A DNA stretch of 20,222 bases from Bacillota bacterium (GCA_023433615.1 JAEZCJ010000018.1:1-20222), one strand, 5' to 3'. Numbered from the stretch's first letter, positions 1-7,598 are shown. Notes: generated by a model from the letters alone, not told the origin. Numbers and translations: made by a program.

Positions 1-224
1 GCCGTCTCCGGGTGCGCCTTGAACGCCGGACCGAACTTCTCGATCGGCCGCTCCGCCGTCGTGAGCGGGCATTCCAAGTTAATGATGTTCAGATCAGACC
101 GCCGGAACGCCTCGGCGAGGTCGCCGAAGACCTGCGCGCCGTCTTCGCTTCGCAGCAGCGCCTCATTCGAAGGCGTCGGGACCGTATCGGCACCGACCAT
201 GATCGTGATCGCTTGCGTATGCAT
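1..224 (-). CDS. CapA-family protein (poly-gamma-glutamate capsule biosynthesis-like), N-terminal part
   Basis: The minus-strand frame begins with ATG at 224 (MHTQAITIMVGADTVPT...) and runs off the left edge, giving 74 residues. The pattern is a short beta strand followed by GAD-x-VPT, a region ending FGDLAEAFRRSDLNIINLE, then CPLT and a K-x-GP segment. This matches the start of the CapA/PGA_cap metallophosphatase-like family, where the NLE-x-PLT motif is characteristic. The family is linked to poly-gamma-glutamate export or modification, but many members have unknown substrates. There is no signal peptide, so a cytoplasmic form is likely. The ribosome binding site is GAGAGGGG about 8 nt before ATG. 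Transcription diverges from the MerR operon and probably starts from the 19-bp-spacer promoter at 248-278, which suggests MerR control. The rest of the gene is outside the window. Confidence 0.72.
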   Translation of the reverse strand, partial: MHTQAITIMVGADTVPTPSNEALLRSEDGAQVFGDLAEAFRRSDLNIINLECPLTTAERPIEKFGPAFKAHPET

Positions 225-247
225 GATCTCATCCCCTCTCCGTGCTT

Positions 248-278
248 ATTATAAAGACTGCTACATTTTGTAGTGCAA
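248..278 (-). promoter_or_regulatory. MerR-type promoter of the CapA-family gene
   Basis: Read on the minus strand there is a TTGCAC -35 box (273-278) and a perfect TATAAT -10 box (248-253), separated by 19 bp (254-272) instead of the usual 17. The spacer overlaps a perfect dyad, CTACA-TTT-TGTAG (261-273). An overlong spacer with a central dyad is the classical architecture activated by MerR-family proteins, and a merR gene starts at 502. The link to that particular regulator is inferred. Confidence 0.6.
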
Positions 279-383
279 CAGTTATTTTTACAATTCGGAC
301 GGGGAACGGGATTTAGGGGGGCGGCTGAAGGAAGAATTCGCCAGGTTTTTCGCCGAACTATTCTAGCAATCGAACATCATGTG

Positions 384-474
384 CTACTATCGGTATTAGT
401 AGTGATTCGTGTCCGTTCTAAGATGATGCTTGCACCTTACGTTACGTCATCTTGTATAGTAGCCATACCGGTAT
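384..474. promoter_or_regulatory. Intergenic palindromes in the capA-merR divergent region
   Basis: Between the two divergent genes (225-501) no coding region is supported. Apart from the two promoters it holds three inverted repeats: CTACTA/TAGTAG with a 7-nt gap (384-402), AAGATGA/TCATCTT (420-426 and 447-453) flanking the merR -35 region, and a perfect 10-bp palindrome ATACCGGTAT (465-474) just downstream of the merR -10 box. They are possible operators; no protein can be assigned from sequence alone. Confidence 0.35.
430..460 (+). promoter_or_regulatory. MerR-type promoter of the merR operon
   Basis: TTGCAC (430-435) and TATAGT (455-460) are separated by 19 bp. The spacer contains an imperfect dyad, TTACGT-T-ACGTCA (437-449, five of six pairs). 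The geometry matches the divergent promoter at 248-278, down to the same TTGCAC -35 box, so autoregulation by the MerR protein is a reasonable inference. Confidence 0.55.
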
Positions 475-501
475 ACAGCTAGCGCACAAGAAGGAGTTGT
501 T

Positions 502-1002
502 ATGAAACGATATTGGAAGGTAGGCGATATCGCCAAGCTGACGGGATTGACCGTGCGGACGCTGCGATTCTACGATCAAATCGGCTTATTCTCGCCGTCC
601 GGCCAGACGGAGACCGGTCACAGGCTATACGATGAATCCGACCTGTCGCGCCTGCAGCAGCTGCTGTCGCTCAAGGAATTAGGCTTATCCCTCGATGAGA
701 TCAAGTCCGTTCTAGCTGCCGAGCAGATCAGCCCGCTCGAGATCGTCAATCTGCAGACGGCCAAGCTCAAGGAACAAATCAAGCTGCAGAACAAGCTACT
801 CGAACAGTTACAGTATGTATCCAAACGAATGCAAGAAACAGCGCCGATAACGGTAGAAGACTTCACGCAGCTCCTGCAAGCGATGAAGAAGAACCATGAG
901 AAGCTGGTCATCGCCCGGCAGAAGAGCTTGGAACGCCATTTGGATGTATTGGGCCATTTTCTAACGGAAGGCAATGAACCAACAAAACTTAAGGAGGACT
1001 GA
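502..1002 (+). CDS. MerR-family transcriptional regulator
   Basis: A 166-aa protein with an N-terminal winged helix-turn-helix (about residues 5-70), including VGDIAKLTGLTVRTLRFYD and then QIGLFSPSG, the strongly conserved MerR signature. A coiled-coil dimerisation helix follows (about 75-130), with a short charged C-terminus. It lacks the cysteine pattern of metal-sensing MerR proteins and has no large TipAS or BmrR effector domain, so the inducer is unknown. AAGGAG lies 5 nt before ATG. It is the first gene of a tight operon: the SRPBCC gene starts 2 nt after its stop. MerR proteins activate promoters with 19-bp spacers, and both promoters of this intergenic region have that feature. This supports autoregulation and control of the divergent CapA gene. 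Confidence 0.9.
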   Translation: MKRYWKVGDIAKLTGLTVRTLRFYDQIGLFSPSGQTETGHRLYDESDLSRLQQLLSLKELGLSLDEIKSVLAAEQISPLEIVNLQTAKLKEQIKLQNKLLEQLQYVSKRMQETAPITVEDFTQLLQAMKKNHEKLVIARQKSLERHLDVLGHFLTEGNEPTKLKED

Positions 1003-1004
1003 CC

Positions 1005-1469
1005 ATGATCGAACGCTACGTCAAACATGCGACCTTCGTCGTCGAACGAACCTATCCGGCCGCGCCTGAGCGGGTATACCAAGCTTGGGCGGACGCGAAT
1101 GCGAAATCGCGATGGTTCGCCAAACCGGATCAATTCGAATTCCGCGTCGGAGGGCGCGAATACAGCCGAGGAGGTCCGCCGGAAGGACCGATCTTCACCT
1201 TCGACGCCTGCTACCAGGAAATCGTGCCCGAGCAGCGCATTGTGTATAGCTATACCTTGGATTCCGACGATGTGCGAATCTCCGTCTCGATCACGACGAT
1301 CGAACTCATCCCGGCCGACGGCGGCACGAAGCTGGTGTTCACCGAGCAAGGGGCCTTCTTCGACGGGCATGATACGCCGGAAATCCGGGAGCACGGTACG
1401 AATGAACTGCTGGATGCGCTCGGTAAAGCGCTCCTAACGAATGCCGACGACGAGGAGAAGCAGTCATGA
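1005..1469 (+). CDS. SRPBCC/AHSA1-family protein
   Basis: A 154-aa protein that opens with a beta strand (FVVERTYPAAPERVYQAW), the standard start of START-like SRPBCC domains of the AHSA1 (activator of Hsp90 ATPase homologue 1) type. The W-F...P motif, the glycine-rich strand turn and the late segment TKLVFTEQGAF followed by a C-terminal helix complete the fold. Members bind hydrophobic ligands or act as small regulators; no substrate can be named. AAGGAGG lies 8 nt before the ATG. It sits between merR and the reductase gene, with its last four bases (ATGA) shared with the next start, which indicates translational coupling. MerR, SRPBCC and RibD-C genes often occur together in Bacilli, possibly as a stress or detoxification unit; that role is inferred. 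Confidence 0.88.
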   Translation: MIERYVKHATFVVERTYPAAPERVYQAWADANAKSRWFAKPDQFEFRVGGREYSRGGPPEGPIFTFDACYQEIVPEQRIVYSYTLDSDDVRISVSITTIELIPADGGTKLVFTEQGAFFDGHDTPEIREHGTNELLDALGKALLTNADDEEKQS

Positions 1470-2041
1470 GAAAACTCGTATTGTTCATGCATATGTCGCT
1501 GGACGGGTATGCGTCGGATTCGAACGGAGGCTTGGGCTGGATTCCGTACACCGAAGAGCTTCAGGCCTATGCCGACGAGGTCGGGGCCGAAGTCGGCTCC
1601 CCCGTATACGGACGCGCGACGTATCGGCTAATGGAAGGCTACTGGCCCACGGTGCTCGACGATCCGAATGCGTCGCAGCATAGCAGGGATCATGCCAGAT
1701 GGGTGCAGGATGTTCAGAAGATCGTCATTTCCCGCTCGATGGACAAGGCGGAGTGGAACAACACCGTGTTGATAAAGGACAATATCGAGGAACGAATTCG
1801 GGCACTCAAGGACCAGCCCGGCAAAAACCTCGTCATCTTCGGCAGTCCGGGAGCGGCGAAGACGCTGCTGCGGCTCGGCCTCATCGATGAATGCCTTCTG
1901 ACGATCTGCCCGGTCATCTTGGGCGGCGGCCTATCGGTATTTGACGGCGGGGGCGAGACGATCAAGCTCAGCTTGCTGTCCAGCCGTACGCTTCAGTCGG
2001 GCATTATCGCGGCACGATATGAGCTGATCAAGTCGTCATGA
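1466..2041 (+). CDS. Dihydrofolate reductase-family (RibD C-terminal-like) protein
   Basis: A 191-aa protein starting MRKLVLFMHMSLDGYASD, the typical first strand of the RibD-C/DHFR-like fold. It continues with G-R-x-TY near residue 50, the nucleotide-binding segment VIFGSPGAAKTLL, and LIDECLLTICPVILGGGLSVF, which fits the family pattern of a D-E pair followed by P-V-x-LG-x-G-x-x-LF. The fold predicts an NAD(P)H-dependent cytoplasmic reductase, but these stand-alone proteins are rarely true folate or riboflavin enzymes and the substrate is unknown. The start overlaps the preceding stop by 4 bp. No convincing terminator is visible in the 95 bp after its stop. Confidence 0.88.
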   Translation: MRKLVLFMHMSLDGYASDSNGGLGWIPYTEELQAYADEVGAEVGSPVYGRATYRLMEGYWPTVLDDPNASQHSRDHARWVQDVQKIVISRSMDKAEWNNTVLIKDNIEERIRALKDQPGKNLVIFGSPGAAKTLLRLGLIDECLLTICPVILGGGLSVFDGGGETIKLSLLSSRTLQSGIIAARYELIKSS

Positions 2042-2059
2042 CGATCCGTCCTCATGATG

Positions 2060-2104
2060 TGTGAGTCGACGCACAGCCAGTCCGCCAGTCAAATGATGTA
2101 TACT
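2060..2104 (+). promoter_or_regulatory. Candidate permease promoter with an FNR/CRP-like half-perfect box
   Basis: TGTGA-GTCGAC-GCACA (2060-2075) matches the FNR/CRP consensus TGTGA-N6-TCACA at 9 of 10 positions. A -10-like TATACT lies at 2099-2104 with no good -35 box, as expected for activator-dependent promoters. The box centre is 31.5 bp before the -10 box, 2 bp longer than at the adhE promoter in this window, so the assignment is tentative. Confidence 0.35.
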
Positions 2105-2136
2105 GTAAGCATCATGCGCGCAGGAGGACAGAACCA

Positions 2137-4011
2137 TTGGCAGTTGATCAACAGATGTGGATTACGTTAGGCTTGTTAGCATTGGCATCGGTCTTGTTCA
2201 TCTCAGGCAAGGTGCGCTCCGATATCGTGGCCATCGGCGTGCTCATCGCGTTGCTTGTCACCGGCATTCTATCGCCGTCGGAAGCCTTGTCAGGTTTCTC
2301 GAGTACGGTTGTTATCATGATGATCGGCTTGTTCGTGGTCGGAGGAGGCATCTTTCAGACAGGGCTTGCCAGAATGGCGAGCAATAAGCTGCTGCAGCTG
2401 GCCGGCACGAATGAGACGAGTTTGCTCATTATGGTCATGCTGGTAACCGTAGCGCTCGGCGCGTTCGTCAGCAATACCGGAACGGTAGCCGTATTAATGC
2501 CGATCGTCATTAGTTTGGCCATGAAGGCCGGAACGCACCCGGGCAGACTGCTGATGCCGGTAGCCTTTGCCAGCAGCCTGGGCGGAACGTTGACGCTGAT
2601 CGGCACTCCTCCCAATCTTATTATTCAGGACACGCTCATCGCCTCAGGGTTCGAGAAGCTCTCGTTCTTCTCCTTCACGCCGATCGGGCTGGTATGCGTG
2701 GTGACAGGAATCGCAGCCATGCTATGGCTCCGGCGGTTTCTGCCGCGGAATGAAGAAGGCGATCTGCATGCGACGGACAGTCTATCGTCCCACGAGCTTG
2801 TCCGCCGGTACCAGATGATCCACAATCTGTTTCGGGTACAGGTGAACGCAGACTCCCCGCTCGTCGTGAAGAAGCTCTCGGAACTGGACATTCCCGCGCG
2901 CTTCGAGGTGAACGTGATCGAGATTCGCCGGAAGCTATCGTTCAAGAATCAGTTCCTCAAGACGGTCGACCAAGAGATTGCCGGGCCGGGAACAGTCGTA
3001 CAAGAAGGCGATATCTTGTACGTGTACGGCCCGTATCAACAGGTGCGGCTGTTTGCGGAAACCTGCGGATTGACGATGCTTGATCGGCAGGTGGAAGAAC
3101 GCCCCTCGCAAGAGGGGGAAGATGCCTCCTATGTAACGGATGAAGTCGGGGTTGCGGAATTGATGCTGACGCCGTTCTCGCGGCTCAATGACCTTCCCGT
3201 GAGCCGATCCGGATTTCGCGAGAAATACCGGGTTAACATTCTGGGCATCAAGCGGAAGGAACACTATCTGCTGCACAATCTGAAGGATGTCACGATGCGC
3301 GACGACGACATTATTTTCATACAGGGCAAATGGAAGGATATCGCGCTGCTGGCATCCGATCAAGAGGACGTTGTGGTGATCGGGCAGCCGCTGGAGGAAT
3401 CACGCAAAGTGACGATGGATCGCAAGGCCCCCATCGCTGCCGGCGTCATGCTGCTGATGGTCGTCTTGCTCGTGACCGAGCTGGTACCTGCCGTCGCGTC
3501 CATTATGATCTCTGCCGTGCTTATGGTTCTGTTAGGCTGCGTGCGCAACATGGAAGAGGCGTACAAGACTGTCAATTGGGGCAGCGTCGTGCTGATCGGC
3601 GGCATGATTCCGATGTCGATCGCCATCGAGAAGACCGGGGCGGCTAGTCTGCTCTCGGAAGGGCTGGTAGGCTCGCTCGGCAGCTACGGGCCGATAGCGC
3701 TGTTGGCGGGGACCTATTTTGCCACATCCGCCATGACGTTGTTCCTCAGCAATACGACTTGCGCCGTGCTTCTCGCACCCATTGCACTCTCGACAGCCGT
3801 GCAGATGGACTTAAGTCCTTATCCGTTCTTGTTCGCAGTCGCGATCGGGGCGGGCATGTGCTTCGCGGTGCCGTTCTCGACGCCCCCGAATGCCATGGTT
3901 ATGGCGGCCGGCCGTTATAAGTTCATGCATTACGTGAAGGTCGGCCTTCCGCTGCAGCTCATCATCGGGATCGTGATGATCTTTGCCATTCCGTTGTTCT
4001 GGCCGTTCTAA
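2137..4011 (+). CDS. SLC13-family permease with two TrkA-C (RCK-C) domains
   Basis: A 624-aa integral membrane protein. The N-terminal permease half (about 1-205) has the signature SNTGTVAVLMP (112-122) and GTPPN (156-160). The central cytoplasmic part carries two TrkA-C/RCK-C modules (about 230-310 and 335-418). The C-terminal half (about 430-624) repeats the signatures as SNTTCAVLLAP (538-548) and STPPN (581-585). This internal symmetry is that of DASS/SLC13 ion-coupled carriers for dicarboxylates, sulfate or related anions, and the RCK-C insertion is the SdcS/YfbS-like arrangement thought to bind regulatory ligands. The start is TTG at 2137, 9 nt after AGGAGG; the ATG at 2155 is too far from it. 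The substrate is not determinable. An FNR-like box upstream hints at anaerobic control. Confidence 0.9.
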   Translation: MAVDQQMWITLGLLALASVLFISGKVRSDIVAIGVLIALLVTGILSPSEALSGFSSTVVIMMIGLFVVGGGIFQTGLARMASNKLLQLAGTNETSLLIMVMLVTVALGAFVSNTGTVAVLMPIVISLAMKAGTHPGRLLMPVAFASSLGGTLTLIGTPPNLIIQDTLIASGFEKLSFFSFTPIGLVCVVTGIAAMLWLRRFLPRNEEGDLHATDSLSSHELVRRYQMIHNLFRVQVNADSPLVVKKLSELDIPARFEVNVIEIRRKLSFKNQFLKTVDQEIAGPGTVVQEGDILYVYGPYQQVRLFAETCGLTMLDRQVEERPSQEGEDASYVTDEVGVAELMLTPFSRLNDLPVSRSGFREKYRVNILGIKRKEHYLLHNLKDVTMRDDDIIFIQGKWKDIALLASDQEDVVVIGQPLEESRKVTMDRKAPIAAGVMLLMVVLLVTELVPAVASIMISAVLMVLLGCVRNMEEAYKTVNWGSVVLIGGMIPMSIAIEKTGAASLLSEGLVGSLGSYGPIALLAGTYFATSAMTLFLSNTTCAVLLAPIALSTAVQMDLSPYPFLFAVAIGAGMCFAVPFSTPPNAMVMAAGRYKFMHYVKVGLPLQLIIGIVMIFAIPLFWPF

Positions 4012-4038
4012 CGGCGGCGAGGAATATGCCCGGAACTG

Positions 4039-4250
4039 AAGTAGGGCCTCTGCGGCCCTACTTTGCAGCACATGCCCGCTACAGCACCCAAAGTACGCCC
4101 TCTTAGGCCCTACTTCGGCCATCCGTCCGCCTACACACATGCCCATGAGCTAAAGTAGGGCCTGCGAGGCCCTACTTTGCAGCACATGCCCGCTACAGCA
4201 CCCAAAGCACGCCCTCTTAGGCCCTACTTCGACCATCCGTCCGCCCGCCC
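4039..4250. repeat. Two tandem 114-bp hairpin units
   Basis: Two copies (from 4039 and from 4153, offset exactly 114 bp) are almost identical over about 92 bp. Each has a perfect hairpin built on AAGTAGGGCC/GGCCCTACTT and, about 35 bp later, a degenerate hairpin with the same arms (AAGTACGCCCT-ctt-AGGCCCTACTT in copy 1, 9 of 11 pairs). The differences between copies are concentrated in the loop of the first hairpin, while its arms are unchanged. The array fills the gap between convergent genes, so a bidirectional terminator or a repetitive intergenic element is likely. Confidence 0.8.
4152..4178. terminator. Bidirectional terminator-like hairpin
   Basis: A perfect 12-bp stem, AAAGTAGGGCCT / AGGCCCTACTTT, with a GCG loop. 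It lies between the convergent permease and staygreen genes. An A-run on the left and a T-run on the right (three each) make it symmetric, so it could act in both directions, although the T-tract is short. A sister hairpin with a 10-bp stem lies at 4039-4063. Confidence 0.55.
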
Positions 4251-4303
4251 ACACACGAGCGTTGAAATAGAAGTGGAATCAATTGATTGGGCTGGCGCCT
4301 CGG

Positions 4304-4762
4304 TCAGCCTGCGATATAGTCGCGGAAGCTCCCCCGGCGCTCTTGCCGAGCGTACAGGGGATAGGCCGACCTAAAGGTAATCACGACTGCGACTTGATCA
4401 AGATAGGGATAGGCATCGAACAGCAATCGATCCCCGTAACGAATGGCCGTTAACGCAAGCGGCAATTCGCGTCGGAAGATCTCGTTGCGCCGCGCCGCTT
4501 GTTCCGCACTGTACTCGCCCTGATCGATATGCACATAAAAATGGGCATACGGGTAACCGCCGTGCGAGACCCATTCCCCTATGACCTCATCTCGCATCGC
4601 GGCATTGACCTTATCCCAAGCATAGTGAATGCCGACCGTTAAGAATAACTCTCCGGTCGCGTCGGAATGCGTTAGCGTGTAACGTCTCGGAATGACCGGC
4701 CCCGCAGCGGCTACGCCATCCCTGTAGGCTACGCTTAATTTGCCCGGATCGAACGTACTCAA
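4304..4762 (-). CDS. Staygreen (SGR) family protein
   Basis: A 152-aa soluble protein. The opening FDPGKLSVAYRDGV, then RRYTLTHSDATGELFLTVG, the D-E-V-I-GEW block near residues 58-64, the Y-V-H-ID segment and RNEIFRRELPLALTAIRYGD match the staygreen domain as found in Bacilli and Clostridia. Plant SGR is a magnesium dechelatase that starts chlorophyll breakdown. Bacterial homologues occur in non-photosynthetic species, and some have dechelatase activity in vitro, but their natural substrate is unknown. Here no tetrapyrrole genes are nearby. The start is TTG at 4762 with GGAG 8 nt before it; no in-frame ATG fits. The gene stands alone and converges on the permease across the hairpin array. Confidence 0.82.
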   Translation of the reverse strand: MSTFDPGKLSVAYRDGVAAAGPVIPRRYTLTHSDATGELFLTVGIHYAWDKVNAAMRDEVIGEWVSHGGYPYAHFYVHIDQGEYSAEQAARRNEIFRRELPLALTAIRYGDRLLFDAYPYLDQVAVVITFRSAYPLYARQERRGSFRDYIAG

Positions 4763-4859
4763 GCCATCAACTCCACCATCATATTCACCGCATCCTATGC
4801 TTAGGTGTCTGCGGAGGTGCGTTGATACTGGCTTCTATCGTCAACCATAGGCTCATTCT

Positions 4860-6164
4860 TTATGGCGAGGACGAAACGTCGTATTGGTCCAGCAACTCTT
4901 GCCCCCGCGCTTCCATGTCGCGCAGCCCATCCGTAACCTGCAGCTCCCCTTCGATCATCCGCGCAAGCAGCTCGCTACGCATTCGGCTTAGTTCCGCGAA
5001 GAACGATTGAGGCAATTTATCGACACGGTTGCTGCCCCTTTGGAGATATCCTAACATGAAGAAAGGCTCCAATTGTTCCCGCCGATCTTCCAACCGTACA
5101 GGCAAGCCGGTCAATGTATCCGTGAATGTGTCCCGCCAGTCCTCGCTCCATAGGTATTCCAGGAAACTCCACGCTTCTTCCTTATGGGGAGAGTCCGCGC
5201 GAATCGCGGCCAGCCAGCCGGAAGTCAGTCTGCCCATCTGACGGTTGTCCGAATCGATCGGCTGGCTGACGAGACCCCATTGCAAGCTGTGATTATAATC
5301 CCTTAGCTGCTTGTATAGGGAGGAGTCTCCGAGCATCATCGCGATGCGCCCTTGATTAAAACGCGTATAAGCACTCTCGTCCTGCGCAAGGTCATGCGGC
5401 ACGGCTCCCGAACGGTACGCGGCCACCGTCATTTCATAAATTCGCGACCATTCCGGAGTATCGAATAATATTCGATCATTCGCGGCATTCAGGAACTGCA
5501 CGCCCGAAATATCCTGTGCCAGCGATACCAACTGTTCTGCTCTGCCTGTTGCCCCGTCGTAAAAGCCGTACACCGGCTCTTCGTCAACCGTTAAGCCCGC
5601 GAATCGCCCGGCAAGGCTTAGGATTTCCCCGAACGACATGCGGTCCTGAGGCGGTTCAATGCCGAATCGCTCGAATAACTCCCTATTGTAGAAGAGTGCC
5701 TGCGATTGGAATACGGGCGATACTGCAAGCAGGTCGCCCCCTCCTTGCTCCCTCAACCATTCTAGAACCGGTGCATGGAAATCGGTTAAATCTCCATATG
5801 CCTGTGAGGCCAATGCCTGTAGATCTAGGAATAGCCCTTCCTTCGCGAGTTGACGGTAGTAATAAGGATTGCCCAAATACACATCAGGCTGGATCTCGGC
5901 GAAAATCTCGGCGTAGCGCTCCGCTCTTCGCGCAAAATCCGGCTCATGCTCCGCTGCTTCTATGACAGTCAGCCGTACATGCGCCGATTCTTCGTAATGC
6001 GTCAGCCAACTGCTTACTTCGGGAGGCAGCCGGTCGTCTACCATGATAACCAGCTCCGTATCTGCCTGTAACGGATTGCGGATATTGCAGCCTGATGTCC
6101 ATAAGATAAGCGCAACGCACATTATCATGAGCAGCACAGGGCCGCCAGCAACCTTATTTCGCAT
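4860..6164 (-). CDS. ABC transporter family-1 solute-binding lipoprotein (second of pair)
   Basis: A 434-aa protein with a positively charged n-region, a hydrophobic stretch and a lipobox-like end LILWTSGC (Cys26), so probably a lipid-anchored extracellular protein. The T at -3 makes the lipobox non-standard. The mature part follows bacterial family-1 sugar-binding proteins: PDVYLGNPYY, FQSQALFYNRELFERFG-I, the helix of FGEILSLAGRFAG, RFNQGRIAMMLGDSS and the C-terminal EEAWSFLEYLWSE. These bind sugars or oligosaccharides for an ABC importer. The ATG at 6164 overlaps the upstream gene by 11 nt, indicating coupling; a GTG at 6182 with GGAG close by is an alternative start. No permease or ATPase gene is adjacent; the next gene downstream is unrelated. 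Confidence 0.85.
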   Translation of the reverse strand: MRNKVAGGPVLLMIMCVALILWTSGCNIRNPLQADTELVIMVDDRLPPEVSSWLTHYEESAHVRLTVIEAAEHEPDFARRAERYAEIFAEIQPDVYLGNPYYYRQLAKEGLFLDLQALASQAYGDLTDFHAPVLEWLREQGGGDLLAVSPVFQSQALFYNRELFERFGIEPPQDRMSFGEILSLAGRFAGLTVDEEPVYGFYDGATGRAEQLVSLAQDISGVQFLNAANDRILFDTPEWSRIYEMTVAAYRSGAVPHDLAQDESAYTRFNQGRIAMMLGDSSLYKQLRDYNHSLQWGLVSQPIDSDNRQMGRLTSGWLAAIRADSPHKEEAWSFLEYLWSEDWRDTFTDTLTGLPVRLEDRREQLEPFFMLGYLQRGSNRVDKLPQSFFAELSRMRSELLARMIEGELQVTDGLRDMEARGQELLDQYDVSSSP

Positions 6165-7512
6165 CTGACCACCCGCCCGCACTCGTCTCCAGCACCGCCT
6201 GCAGCTCCTCTACCGCTTGATCAATCGTTCTCTCCTCTCGGAGAACGGCAGCAATCTGCAGCATCATCTGTTCCTTCACCGTCTCGTACACCTGCGGCGG
6301 AAAGCCGACTTCTTCATACACGCCTACCGAGGCGGGTCTCTGATCGTAGAATGGAGATAAATCCTGCGATAACGCCTGTTCCATGACCGAAGCACGTACA
6401 GGAAGCGAGGCGATGTAGGCGCCGACCTGTCCGGCCCGGATGCCCGTCTTCTTCTTTACGGATTCCTCGCTGTTCAGGTAAGACAACAATGCCCAGGCTT
6501 CGTCCTTATGCGCAGAATTCGGATTGATCCCGTACATATCGGTTACCTGCAGATACAATTGCTCGCTGCCGGGCTGCCGCGAGATCCCCCATGGCAGCTC
6601 ATCCTGGCCCGCCAGCATGTACAGCAGACTCGGGTCACCCTGAGCCATGGCCGCCTTGCCCTCCAAGAATAACCGGTATTTCTCCTCAAAGGTAATCCCG
6701 GACACCGCCGAATCCTCTTCCGGCTCAGCATACGCCTCGTTGCTGATCACGCCTTCCCGGAATGCATCGATGAATAAGGACCACAGTGCCCTCCATGAAT
6801 CGGAATCAGCCGTAACGTTCAGCGTCGCGGGGTGAACAATCTGCAGTCCTTCCGCTCTGCCGGCGTTGTAGATGAGACGGAATACTTTCTCGTCAGGCTC
6901 GTTGAACCCCGGAGCAAGCAAGGGGTAGAAGCTCTCCTGCCCCTCCGGCTCCCGATTCGACAATTGCTTGACCAGGCTCAGCAGCTCCGGCCATGACAAT
7001 TGTTCGGACGGGTAAGGAACGTTGTAACGATCGAACAGTGCCCGATTATAGAACAGCGCCTCCGTGCTGAAGGTAGTCGGCCATGCGTAGATCTGGCCAT
7101 CGCCCGCTGCCCGCAGCTTATCCATGACGATCGCGGCAATGGACGCCGTGTCCTCTTGTTGATCCTTCATATAATGGTCGAGAGCCAGCAAGTAACCTGC
7201 CTCGATTAAGCCTGGCAGGTTATGCGCGCCGGAGAAGAACACGATATCCGGGCTATGCGCATTGTAGATCTGTTCAACTTGCTCAGGTAAGTCGCCGGTA
7301 CGCGGGAGTTCCTCGTACGGAACCAGCTCAAGCTGTAAGGTCTTGCCGTTAATCTCCATCTGCTGGCCATATTCCATCCGGAACAAGTCCGGGATCACGC
7401 CTGCTATCGTCAGGGTTACCGATTCACCGGCATCTGCATCTTGCTTGCATGCCGTAAGCAAGAGAAGCGTGCAGCAGCATACCAGAATGGCCTTGGCTAA
7501 CGGATTGTTCAT
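6154..7512 (-). CDS. ABC transporter family-1 solute-binding lipoprotein (first of pair)
   Basis: A 452-aa protein with a clear lipoprotein signal: an n-region Lys, a Cys/Leu-rich hydrophobic core and a canonical lipobox LTAC (Cys22). The mature protein has the family-1 solute-binding pattern: SPDIVFFSGAHN, STEALFYNRALFDRYNVPYP, SWPELLSLVKQL, FLEGKAAMAQGDPS and HKDEAWALLSYLNSEES. It is a paralogue of the downstream protein, with the same ALFYNR-x-LF block. ATG at 7512 is chosen because GGAG lies 7 nt upstream; the adjacent GTG at 7515 is the alternative. It is probably the first gene of a two-gene unit. The ligand is unknown, and the lack of membrane components suggests use of a transporter encoded elsewhere or a sensory role. 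Confidence 0.87.
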   Translation of the reverse strand: MNNPLAKAILVCCCTLLLLTACKQDADAGESVTLTIAGVIPDLFRMEYGQQMEINGKTLQLELVPYEELPRTGDLPEQVEQIYNAHSPDIVFFSGAHNLPGLIEAGYLLALDHYMKDQQEDTASIAAIVMDKLRAAGDGQIYAWPTTFSTEALFYNRALFDRYNVPYPSEQLSWPELLSLVKQLSNREPEGQESFYPLLAPGFNEPDEKVFRLIYNAGRAEGLQIVHPATLNVTADSDSWRALWSLFIDAFREGVISNEAYAEPEEDSAVSGITFEEKYRLFLEGKAAMAQGDPSLLYMLAGQDELPWGISRQPGSEQLYLQVTDMYGINPNSAHKDEAWALLSYLNSEESVKKKTGIRAGQVGAYIASLPVRASVMEQALSQDLSPFYDQRPASVGVYEEVGFPPQVYETVKEQMMLQIAAVLREERTIDQAVEELQAVLETSAGGWSDAK

Positions 7513-7598
7513 CACGATGCTCCTTTATGATTCATACTAGTCACCTGTTGGATAAACCACCGTCCTAGACGGATCGGCTTTGCATCAAAATTTGTAAT

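Noticed and set aside
273..482. 69-codon frame in the capA-merR intergenic region
   Set aside because: No ribosome binding site, it runs over both predicted promoters, and its product is not recognisable.
4177..4374. 65-codon frame in the hairpin repeats
   Set aside because: Made of the tandem repeat and the antisense end of the staygreen gene, with no ribosome binding site.
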